Below, in pieces: positions 1 through 7,208 of a stretch of DNA of 63,806 nt. The stretch is from contig CAJUQM010000011.1 in NCBI GenBank assembly GCA_910588005.1, positions 1 through 63,806 of the forward strand. The letters run 5' to 3'. Source of the stretch: an uncultured Oscillibacter sp. (GTDB lineage Bacteria; Bacillota; Clostridia; Oscillospirales; Oscillospiraceae). The notes beneath the pieces were generated by a model. It made no database searches. It was not told the origin of the DNA and worked only from the letters and a program-made list of their open reading frames with translations. Every line of letters begins with the position of its first letter. Position 1 is the first letter of the stretch. The position numbers were made by a program, and so were the translations under genes.

Positions 1-61
1 CCTGGACGATGAGGCTCCGGGCCTCGGAGGGCGGGCGGTATACGCTGCCGTAGTACCTCAT
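1..61 (-). CDS. Radical SAM protein, N-terminal fragment (runs off window)
   Basis: The ATG at 61-59 overlaps the TGA of the aminotransferase upstream (ATGA), and the frame stays open to the window edge. The twenty visible residues begin MRYYGSVYRPPSEARS. This is the N-terminus I know from the Elp3/HemN-like radical SAM proteins of Clostridia, in which a CxxxCxxC cluster follows shortly after. The cluster itself lies outside the window, so the assignment rests on the N-terminal signature and on the translationally coupled overlap. No substrate can be inferred. Confidence 0.7.
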   Translation of the reverse strand, partial: MRYYGSVYRPPSEARSLIVQ

Positions 62-1332
62 ACGCCCAGCTTCTCCAGAGCCGCCAATTTCAGGCAGACG
101 CAGAACACGGCCATCGCCGCCTCCAGCTCCTCCACCGGGGGCAAAGAGGGTGCTATGCGGATATTGCTGTCCTCGGGATCTTTGCCGTAGGGGAAGGTGG
201 CCCCGGCCCCGGTCATGGTGACGCCGGCCTCTTTACATAGCGCCAGGGTCCGCTTCGCCGTGCCGGGCATGGCGTTGAGGGAGACAAAATAGCCCCCTTT
301 GGGCCGCTTCCAGGACGCGATCTCCAGCGGGGCGATCTCCCGGTCCAGCGTATCCGTCACACAGCGGAACTTGGGTCCCATGATAGCGGCGTGCCTTTTC
401 ATCAGCTCCAGCGTATGGGCCTTGTCCTTAAGATACAGGACGTGGCGCTGTTGGTTTACTTTATCGAAGCTGATGACCTGAGCAGCCATCAGCTTTTCCA
501 TGTGGGCCATGTTGGCCTCCGAGCAGGCAAAGCAGCTGACGCCCGCCCCGGGCAGAGTGATCTTAGAGGTGGAGGCGAACTCAAAGACCATATCCGGATT
601 TCCGGCCTCTGCGCACAGGGCGAGGATATCCGGAAATTCCACATACTCCCCCTCGAACTCGTGGATGCAGTAGGCATTGTCCCACATGACGGTAAAGTCC
701 GGCGCGGCGGGCCGCAGGGCCGCGATCCGGCAGATGGTTTCATCGGAATAGATGATGCCGTCGGGATTGGAGTACTTGGGCACGCACCAGATCCCCTTGA
801 CGGCGGGGTCCTTCACGGCCTCCTCCACGGCGTCCATGTCGGGACCCTCGCCGGTCATGGGGATGGCGACCAGGTCAAAGCCAAAACTCTCCGTCACCTT
901 GAAGTGGCGGTCATAGCCGGGAGCAGGACACAGCCACTTCACCGTCTTCTCCTTGCACCAGGGACGGGGGCTGTGGAGCAGGCCATGAGTATAGGCCTTG
1001 GCGATGGTGTCATACATCAGCTGTAAGCTGGCGTTTCCCCCCACGAACACCTGCTCCGGCCTGCATCCCAAAATGTCTGCGAACAGCCGCTGGGCGGCGG
1101 GCAGGCCCCGCAGCTCACCGTAGTTCCGCACATCAATGCCGCCGGAGACATAGTCCTCCGGCTCCCGCATCAGGTCAAATATGTCCGAGACCATGTCCAG
1201 CTGCGCTTTTCCGGGCTTGCCCCGGGCCATGTTCAATTTCAGCCCCCGGGCTTTCAGCTCTTCAAACTCCGCTTGAACGCGGGCATACTCCGCCCCGCGT
1301 TCCGCAGCGGCCATCTTCCCATAAGCAGTCAT
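58..1332 (-). CDS. PLP-dependent aminotransferase, MocR-like (aspartate aminotransferase type)
   Basis: This 424-residue PLP-dependent aminotransferase belongs to the family of free-standing domains related to the MocR C-terminus. I see the N-terminal LNMARGKPGKAQLD signature, NYGELRGLPAAQRLFADI, the cofactor-cradling GGNASLQLM loop, the substrate/PLP stretch VPKYSNPDG, WDNAYCIHEF (the Asp and Tyr that touch the PLP ring), and FASTSKITLPGAG, which carries the Schiff-base lysine. The ATG at 1332 is preferred because AAGGAAGGA lies six to seven bases upstream; a longer in-frame extension lacks such a site. The next gene starts inside its stop codon, so the two are co-translated. Substrate is unproven; aspartate or another amino acid is likely from the family. 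Confidence 0.88.
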   Translation of the reverse strand: MTAYGKMAAAERGAEYARVQAEFEELKARGLKLNMARGKPGKAQLDMVSDIFDLMREPEDYVSGGIDVRNYGELRGLPAAQRLFADILGCRPEQVFVGGNASLQLMYDTIAKAYTHGLLHSPRPWCKEKTVKWLCPAPGYDRHFKVTESFGFDLVAIPMTGEGPDMDAVEEAVKDPAVKGIWCVPKYSNPDGIIYSDETICRIAALRPAAPDFTVMWDNAYCIHEFEGEYVEFPDILALCAEAGNPDMVFEFASTSKITLPGAGVSCFACSEANMAHMEKLMAAQVISFDKVNQQRHVLYLKDKAHTLELMKRHAAIMGPKFRCVTDTLDREIAPLEIASWKRPKGGYFVSLNAMPGTAKRTLALCKEAGVTMTGAGATFPYGKDPEDSNIRIAPSLPPVEELEAAMAVFCVCLKLAALEKLGV

Positions 1333-1467
1333 CAAAATCCTTCCTTTCCGCGTCTGCAATCCAAATCACTCCCAATATACCGGTCTTCCCGGGCGGATCC
1401 AAGGGGAATTCCCCGAACTCCGCCTCGATTCGCGCGTTCCGGAAATCCCGGCGGACCGCCAGTCTGA

Positions 1468-1824
1468 TCACTCCACCGGCAGGCCGTGCTGCCTCAAAAA
1501 CGACAGCTTGTCCCAGTATCCCCTCTGAAACAGGATTCTCCCATTGATCACCTGGAAAAAGCCGCACCCCCGCAATCCCAGGGGGTCTCTCCACTCCAAA
1601 ACCGCCCATTGGCCGTCCTCAAAGATATTTTCCACAATACACACCATCTTCGCGGCGGCAAATTCATCCGCAAACATCTGCCGGATCGCCGCCGCGCCTT
1701 TCACCGGGTCGTTGGCGACCTGGTGATTCACCGCGTCCTCGTGATACAGGGCCGTGATGGATTCCACATCTCCGCTGTTGAACGCGTCCACCCACCGGCA
1801 GACCACCTGTTTTGGACTCAGCAT
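1468..1824 (-). CDS. SnoaL-like / NTF2-fold polyketide-cyclase-family protein
   Basis: A protein of about 118 residues with the layout of the SnoaL-like NTF2 fold. It has the helical start VVCRWVDAFNSGDVESITALYHEDAV, then VKGAAAIRQMFADEF, and a beta-rich second half with EWRDPLGLRGCGFFQV and the terminal DKLSFLRQHGLP. Two adjacent ATGs occur at 1827 and 1824; AGGAGG lies four bases before the first and seven before the second, so the second is slightly preferred. Members of this fold are enzymes, binding proteins or unknown, and no catalytic residue can be assigned here. It sits 71 bases downstream of the malic enzyme on the same strand and may be read from the same transcript. Confidence 0.65.
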   Translation of the reverse strand: MLSPKQVVCRWVDAFNSGDVESITALYHEDAVNHQVANDPVKGAAAIRQMFADEFAAAKMVCIVENIFEDGQWAVLEWRDPLGLRGCGFFQVINGRILFQRGYWDKLSFLRQHGLPVE

Positions 1825-1895
1825 CATCGCTCCTCCTCTCCGCCGCACCGCCGGGACAGCGCCCAGCGCACAGCTGCCCACAAAGTCATTTCCCT

Positions 1896-3068
1896 TTACA
1901 GTTCTGCCACACCGCTGTCTCTGGCGGCCTGTGCCACCGCCCTGGCCACGGCGGGGCCAACCCGCTTGTCAAAGGCCTTGGGAATGATGTAGTCCGCACT
2001 GAGTTCCTCGCTGGAGATCAGCGCCGCCAGGGCCGCCGCCGCCGCCATCTTCATCTCCTCGTTGATGTCTCTGGCCCGCACGTCAAAGGCCCCCCGGAAC
2101 ACGCCGGGGAATGCCAGGACATTGTTGATCTGGTTGGGATAGTCGCTGCGGCCCGTGGCCACAACGGCGGCCCCGCCGGCTCTGGCGTCATCCGGGAAGA
2201 TCTCCGGCGTGGGGTTGGCGCAGGCAAAGATAATGGGATCTCTCCCCATGGTCTTCACCATCTCTGCGGTGACGGTGCCCGGAGCGGATACACCGATGAA
2301 CACGTCGGCCCCCACCAGGGCCTCCGCCAGCGTACCGGCCCGTCTTTCCAGATTGGTCGCCTGGGCCATCTCCTCCTTGATCCAGTTCAGGCCCTCCCGT
2401 CCGGCATAGATTGCGCCTTTGCGGTCACACATGGTGATGTGGTGGAACCCGGCGGACAGCAGCAGCTTTGTGATGGAGACCGCCGCCGCACCGGCGCCGG
2501 AGGTCACCACCCGCACGTCCTCCTTGTTCTTGCCCACCACTTTCAGCGCGTTTGTCAACCCCGCCAGAGTGATGATGGCAGTGCCGTGCTGGTCGTCGTG
2601 GAAGATGGGAATATCGCATTTTTCTTTCAGCTTGCGCTCGATCTCAAAGCACCGGGGGGCGGCGATGTCCTCCAGGTTGACGCCGCCGAAACTGCCGGAG
2701 ATGTTGTAAACCGTTCGGACGAATTCGTCCACATCCTGGGTCTTCACGCACAGGGGAAAGGCGTCCACACCGCCAAAGGCCTTGAACAGCACGCACTTGC
2801 CCTCCATCACCGGCATGCCGGCCTCCGGGCCGATGTCCCCCAGGCCCAGAACGGCGCTGCCGTCGGTGATGACGGCACAGAGGTTATGGCGGCGGGTCAG
2901 CTCATAGGATTTACCGGGATCCTTTTGAATCTCCAGGCATGGCTGGGCCACGCCGGGTGTGTAGGCCAAGCTGAGATCATCCTTGGTCTCCACAGGAACG
3001 GCGGCGACCACTTCAATTTTTCCCCTCCACTTGCCGTGGAGGCGGAGGGACTCCTTCGCATAATCCAT
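1896..3068 (-). CDS. NAD(P)-dependent malic enzyme (oxaloacetate-decarboxylating)
   Basis: A 390-residue cytoplasmic enzyme that oxidatively decarboxylates malate to pyruvate and CO2, of the short bacterial type without a phosphotransacetylase domain. Visible features are the YTPGVAQP segment with the catalytic Tyr (residue 36), TDGSAVLGLGDIG (68-80), the conserved Lys in MEGKCVLFKAFGG (about 91-96), the metal-binding FHDDQHGTA (156-164), the dinucleotide loop SGAGAAA (190-196) and the later CANPTPEI and GRSDYPNQINN motifs. GAGAGG nine bases before the ATG supports the start. Whether it prefers NAD or NADP cannot be told by eye. Glycerol kinase lies 62 bases upstream on the same strand, so cotranscription is possible. 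Confidence 0.94.
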   Translation of the reverse strand: MDYAKESLRLHGKWRGKIEVVAAVPVETKDDLSLAYTPGVAQPCLEIQKDPGKSYELTRRHNLCAVITDGSAVLGLGDIGPEAGMPVMEGKCVLFKAFGGVDAFPLCVKTQDVDEFVRTVYNISGSFGGVNLEDIAAPRCFEIERKLKEKCDIPIFHDDQHGTAIITLAGLTNALKVVGKNKEDVRVVTSGAGAAAVSITKLLLSAGFHHITMCDRKGAIYAGREGLNWIKEEMAQATNLERRAGTLAEALVGADVFIGVSAPGTVTAEMVKTMGRDPIIFACANPTPEIFPDDARAGGAAVVATGRSDYPNQINNVLAFPGVFRGAFDVRARDINEEMKMAAAAALAALISSEELSADYIIPKAFDKRVGPAVARAVAQAARDSGVAEL

Positions 3069-3130
3069 ATTCTCTTACCTCTCTTATTCCCGGCTGGGGC
3101 GGATTCCCCCGGCCGATTTTGTATGACAGC

Positions 3131-4618
3131 TCAGCTCTCCCAGCCCTTGGCCCGCTCCACAGCCCTGTTCCAGCCGCGCCGCAGGCGGATCCGTTCCCCC
3201 TCCGGGATCTCCGGGTCAAAGCGGCGGTCCAGCGTCCACTGGCTGAGGATCTCCTCCCGGCTGTGCCACACGCCGGTGGCAAGACCGGCCAGATACGCCG
3301 CCCCCAGGGCGGTAGTCTCCCGGATCACCGGGCGGAGAATGGCCCGCCCCACGATGTCCGCCTGGAACTGCATCAAAAAATTATTGGCGGAGGCGCCGCC
3401 GTCCACCCGCAGCTCCTTCAGCCGGATCCCCGTGTCCTCCTCCATGGCCGAGAGCACATCTCCGGTCTGGTAGGCGATAGACTCCAACGCCGCGCGGATG
3501 ATGTGGTCCCGCCCCGTGCCCCGGGTCAGTCCCAGAACCGCTCCCCGGGCGTACATATCCCAGTGCGGCGCACCCAGGCCGGTAAAGGCGGGAACAACAT
3601 ACACGCCGCCGCTGTCCGGTACCTTTCTGGCAAAGTACTCACTGTCGGCGGCCTCGGTAATCAGGTGCAGCTCGTCCCGGAGCCACTGAACCACCGCTCC
3701 GCCCACAAACACGCTGCCCTCCAGGGCATACTGGATTTTGCCGCGCAGCCCGGCGGCGATGGTCGTAACCAGGCCGTTTTGACTGCGGACCATCTTCTCC
3801 CCGGTGTTCATCAGTAAAAAACAGCCGGTTCCATAGGTGTTTTTGGCCTCCCCGGCGTCAAAACAGGTCTGCCCAAACAGCGCCGCCTGCTGATCTCCGG
3901 CAATGCCGGCAATGGGGATCTCCACGCCCTGGATGTTGACCGTGCCGTACAACTCGCTGCTGGAGCGTACCTCCGGCAGCATCGCCATGGGAATGTTGAG
4001 CCGCCGGCAGATGCTTTCGTCCCAGCGGAGATGCTCTATGTCGTAAAGCATCGTGCGGCTGGCGTTGGTATAGTCGGTGACATGGACCTTTCCCCCGGTG
4101 AGCTTCCAGATGAGCCAGCTGTCCACGGTACCGAACAGCAGCCGCCCCGCCGCCGCTCCCTCTCTGGCGCCCGGGATATGATCCAAAATCCATTGGATTT
4201 TGGTAGCGGAAAAGTAGGCGTCGATCAAAAGGCCCGTGCGCTCCTGCACATAGGCGGCAAACGCCGCGTCCCGCTTCAGCTCCTCGCACAGCGCCGCCGT
4301 GCGGCGGCACTGCCACACAATGGCATTGCACACGGGCCGTCCGGTCTCCCGGTCCCAGACCACGGTGGTCTCCCGCTGGTTGGTGATGCCAATCCCGGCC
4401 ACCTCCCCAGCGCCGGCACCGGTCTTGGCCAGCACCTCGTTCATCACGCCGTACTGGCTGGAGTAGATCTCCATAGGATCGTGCTCCACCCAGCCCGGCC
4501 GGGGATAGATCTGGGTAAACTCCTTCTGCGCCGTTCCCACGATGTTCTGGGCCTGGTCAAAGAGGATACAGCGGCTGCTGGTAGTTCCCTGGTCCAGGGC
4601 GATGACATACTGTTTCAC
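3131..4618 (-). CDS. glpK: Glycerol kinase
   Basis: Phosphorylates glycerol to sn-glycerol 3-phosphate with ATP in the cytoplasm. The 495-residue frame has the FGGY-kinase order: IALDQGTTSSR near the N-terminus, PGWVEHDP, ITNQRETTVVWDRETG, NAIVWQCRRTA, the middle motif GIAGDQQAALFGQ, YGTGCFLLMNTG, the ATP-site segment FTGLGAPHWDMYARG and a terminal LRVDGGASANNFLMQ. Length matches the family (about 500). I place the start at a GTG (4618) because AGGAGG sits seven bases before it; an upstream extension adds residues foreign to the family. A TTGACA-N17-TATAAA promoter lies just upstream. No glpF or glpD is adjacent. Confidence 0.96.
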   Translation of the reverse strand: MKQYVIALDQGTTSSRCILFDQAQNIVGTAQKEFTQIYPRPGWVEHDPMEIYSSQYGVMNEVLAKTGAGAGEVAGIGITNQRETTVVWDRETGRPVCNAIVWQCRRTAALCEELKRDAAFAAYVQERTGLLIDAYFSATKIQWILDHIPGAREGAAAGRLLFGTVDSWLIWKLTGGKVHVTDYTNASRTMLYDIEHLRWDESICRRLNIPMAMLPEVRSSSELYGTVNIQGVEIPIAGIAGDQQAALFGQTCFDAGEAKNTYGTGCFLLMNTGEKMVRSQNGLVTTIAAGLRGKIQYALEGSVFVGGAVVQWLRDELHLITEAADSEYFARKVPDSGGVYVVPAFTGLGAPHWDMYARGAVLGLTRGTGRDHIIRAALESIAYQTGDVLSAMEEDTGIRLKELRVDGGASANNFLMQFQADIVGRAILRPVIRETTALGAAYLAGLATGVWHSREEILSQWTLDRRFDPEIPEGERIRLRRGWNRAVERAKGWES

Positions 4619-4706
4619 TCCGGAGCCTCCTTCCTGATTCCCGCACAAAACGGCAGGGGAGCAGAACGGCATTTTGATCCGTCCTGCTCCCGTTCGTCAT
4701 TCTTTT

Positions 4707-4735
4707 TTTATAGCAAAAAAGACCGCTCTTGTCAA
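4707..4735 (-). promoter_or_regulatory. Promoter of glpK
   Basis: On the minus strand TTGACA (4735-4730), a 17-base spacer and TATAAA (4712-4707) form a near-consensus sigma-A promoter about 90 bases ahead of the glpK GTG. The -35 box begins only about ten bases beyond the sodA stop. Confidence 0.75.
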
Positions 4736-4745
4736 GCCGCCCGAA

Positions 4746-5390
4746 TCAGGGAGTGGGGTAGAGCGCCCGGGAACCGGCCGCTTCCTCGTACCGCCGGGAA
4801 ACCGCCGGCCAGTCGACCAGCCTCCACCAGGCGTCAAAGTACTCATCCCTCCGGTTTTGATACGGCAGATAGTAGGCATGCTCCCACACATCGCACCCCA
4901 GCAGGGGAACCAGGGGCAGCGGGCTGTCCTGATTGGGCGTCTTGCGGACGGAGAGACGTCCGTCTCCATCGGCGGCCAGCCACGCCCAGCCGGAGCCAAA
5001 CTGCCCCAGGGCGGCGGCGCGCAGAGCGGCTTTCAGCTCCTGCAGGCCGCCAAAATCCCGGTCAACCGCCCCCTGGAGAACCGCGCCAGGCGCCGCGGCG
5101 GGAGCGGGGTGCAGCGTTTTAAAATACAGGTCGTGGTTATAAACGCCCCCTGCGTTGTTCCGCACGCCTTGGCGGATCTCCTCCGGCAGCTGCGCCCAGT
5201 CCTGCATCAGCCGCTCCAGGGACCAGCCGTGGTACTGCGGATGGTCCTTCAACAGCTTATTGAGGTTGTCCACATATGCGGCAAAGTGCTTATCGTGGTG
5301 AAAATACAGTGTACGCTCATCCAGCTCCGGCGTCAGCGCGTCGTAACCATAGGGCAGGGGCGGCAGGGTAAAGGGATAGTGTGCCTCCAT
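4746..5390 (-). CDS. sodA: Superoxide dismutase, Mn-type signature
   Basis: A 214-residue Fe/Mn superoxide dismutase that removes superoxide in the cytoplasm. The four metal ligands are in place: His31 (FHHDKHFAAYV), His85 (NNAGGVYNHDLYF), Asp166 and His170 (DVWEHAYY). NNAGG before the second ligand and NQDSPL before the third are the residues usual in Mn-type enzymes, whereas Fe-type enzymes normally carry a Gln in the first and a Gly in the second; metal preference is therefore a sequence-based inference. GAGAGGA lies about eleven bases before the ATG. A superoxide dismutase in a hydrogenase-bearing anaerobe fits oxygen-exposure protection; it lies between the hydrogenase operon terminator and glpK. 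Confidence 0.95.
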   Translation of the reverse strand: MEAHYPFTLPPLPYGYDALTPELDERTLYFHHDKHFAAYVDNLNKLLKDHPQYHGWSLERLMQDWAQLPEEIRQGVRNNAGGVYNHDLYFKTLHPAPAAAPGAVLQGAVDRDFGGLQELKAALRAAALGQFGSGWAWLAADGDGRLSVRKTPNQDSPLPLVPLLGCDVWEHAYYLPYQNRRDEYFDAWWRLVDWPAVSRRYEEAAGSRALYPTP

Positions 5391-5461
5391 AATACGTCAT
5401 CCTCTCTGTACTGTGATGACTCTAGTATATGTTAACGCCGCAAAAAATATTGGCAAAAACG

Positions 5462-5488
5462 CCCGCGCCGCCAAAATGGCGGCGCGGG
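5462..5488 (-). terminator. Rho-independent terminator of the hydrogenase operon
   Basis: A perfect 11-bp stem (CCCGCGCCGCC / GGCGGCGCGGG) with loop AAAAT. Read on the minus strand it is followed by a short T-run (GTTTTTG). It lies 10 bases past the hydrogenase stop codon. Confidence 0.8.
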
Positions 5489-5498
5489 ACAGCCCATT

Positions 5499-7208
5499 TT
5501 ACTCCTTGGTGTGCAAGAGGTGGTGCGCCCGCTGGCTGAGAGGCGCTTTCAGATAGGCCCGGTACAGGGCTTGGACATCCGGGTTTTCATGGGAGAACCG
5601 CAGCTCGGACTTGGCGTCCATCTTCCACAGCTGGCCGCCTCTGCTTCCGGCCAATTCCGCTCCCTCGTGGATGGGCTGGCCGCCGCCGCCGGCACAGCCG
5701 CCGGGGCAGGCCATCACCTCTACGAAGTCGTAGTCCGCCGTGCCGCTGTCAATGGCCTCCATCAGCTTCCGGGTATTGCCCAGGCCGCTGACCGCAGCCA
5801 CCCGAACGTCTCCCGCCCCGGGAATAGTGAACGTGGCCTCCCGCCAGGGCTTACTCCCCCGAACCGCCTGAAACGCATCGGGATCCGGGTTTTTGCCGGT
5901 TACCAGATAGTAGGCGCTGCGGAGAGCCGCATCCATCACGCCGCCAGTGGCGCCGAAGATCACCGCCGCACCGGTGCCAGTCCCCAGGGGACTGTCGAAT
6001 TCCGCCTCCTCCAGGTCCGCGGGAACAATGCAGTCGCTTCTAAACAGCCTGCACATCTCCCGGGTGGTCAGCACGGCATCCACGTCCGGGTCGCCGCAGG
6101 CGTCGTTCATCCCCGGCAGTTCGCACTCCGCCTTTTTGGCGGAGCATGGCATGACAGACGCCACAAACACCTTGTGTGGATCCAGCCCCATCTTCTCCGC
6201 AAAGTAACTCTTGGCCACCGCGCCGAACATCTGCTGGGGAGACTTGGCGGTGGACAGGTGCTCCGTATAGGCGGGGTACTGGGTCTTGAGAAATTTCACC
6301 CAGCCGGGGCAGCAGGAGGTAAACATGGGCCAGCGGTGCCGTCCGCGGTGGGTAAACCGCTCAATAAACTCGCTGCCCTCCTCCATGATGGTCAGGTCCG
6401 CGGCAAAATTGGTGTCAAAGACATAGTCAAACCCAATGCGCTTCAGGGCCGCCACCATGCGGCCGGTGGTGGCCTGTCTGGCCGGCAGGCCGAAAAACTC
6501 TGCCCAGGCTACACGCACCGCCGGAGCCACCTGTACCACCACCGTAATCTCGGGGTCCGCCAGCGCCCAGAGAACCTTGTTGGTGTCGTCCCGGACGGTC
6601 AGAGCGCCCGTTGGGCAGTGGGTGACGCACTGCCCGCAGAAGGTGCAGTCCGTGTTTTTAAGGTAGCGGTTGTAGCTCACGTCCACCGTGGTACGGGAGC
6701 CGGTGCCCGCCACATCCCAGATGTGCATGCCCTGGACCTTGTCGCACACCTGCACGCAGCGCATGCATTTGACGCACTTGCTGGCCTCCCGGACGATGGG
6801 AACGCTCAGGTCCAGCCGTGCCCGCTCTGGCTGCACCTGATAGGGCTGATAGTGGATATTCAGATCATGGGAGAGCCTTTGCAGCTCACAGTTTCCGCTG
6901 CGGACGCACACGGTGCAGTTGGAGTTGTGCTGGGAGAGGATCAGCCGCAGATTTGTTTTCCGGGCCTGCCGGGTCCGGGGCGAGTTGGTGTGGATCACCA
7001 TCCCCTCCAGAACCTCTGTATTGCAGGCGGGGACCAGCCGCTCCGTACCCTCCACCTCCACCATGCACATGCGGCAGGCGGCGATCTCATTGATATCCTT
7101 CAAAAAGCACAGGTGGGGAATGGGAATACCCGCCTTTTCGGCGGCCTCCAGGATGGTGGTTCCCTTGGCGGCGGACAGCGCCCGGCCATTGATCGTAAAG
7201 TTTACCAT
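5499..7208 (-). CDS. [FeFe]-hydrogenase, group A, CpI-like catalytic subunit
   Basis: A 569-residue iron hydrogenase that reduces protons or oxidises H2. Cluster ligands in order: [2Fe-2S] C34, C45, C48, C62; the His-Cys4Fe site H94, C98, C101, C107; two [4Fe-4S] sets C145/C148/C151/C155 and C188/C191/C194/C198. The H-cluster domain follows with L1 TSCCPGW (C299, C300), L2 MPCSAKKAECE (C355) and L3 EVMACPGGCAGGGGQP (C501, C505). C299 occupies the place of the proton-transfer cysteine in clostridial CpI, so the enzyme should be of the prototypical active type rather than a sensory one. No signal peptide is present. The ATG at 7208 overlaps the stop of the upstream flavoprotein gene (ATGGTAA), implying translational coupling and a complex of the two products. 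Maturases HydE, HydF and HydG are not in the window. Confidence 0.95.
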   Translation of the reverse strand: MVNFTINGRALSAAKGTTILEAAEKAGIPIPHLCFLKDINEIAACRMCMVEVEGTERLVPACNTEVLEGMVIHTNSPRTRQARKTNLRLILSQHNSNCTVCVRSGNCELQRLSHDLNIHYQPYQVQPERARLDLSVPIVREASKCVKCMRCVQVCDKVQGMHIWDVAGTGSRTTVDVSYNRYLKNTDCTFCGQCVTHCPTGALTVRDDTNKVLWALADPEITVVVQVAPAVRVAWAEFFGLPARQATTGRMVAALKRIGFDYVFDTNFAADLTIMEEGSEFIERFTHRGRHRWPMFTSCCPGWVKFLKTQYPAYTEHLSTAKSPQQMFGAVAKSYFAEKMGLDPHKVFVASVMPCSAKKAECELPGMNDACGDPDVDAVLTTREMCRLFRSDCIVPADLEEAEFDSPLGTGTGAAVIFGATGGVMDAALRSAYYLVTGKNPDPDAFQAVRGSKPWREATFTIPGAGDVRVAAVSGLGNTRKLMEAIDSGTADYDFVEVMACPGGCAGGGGQPIHEGAELAGSRGGQLWKMDAKSELRFSHENPDVQALYRAYLKAPLSQRAHHLLHTKE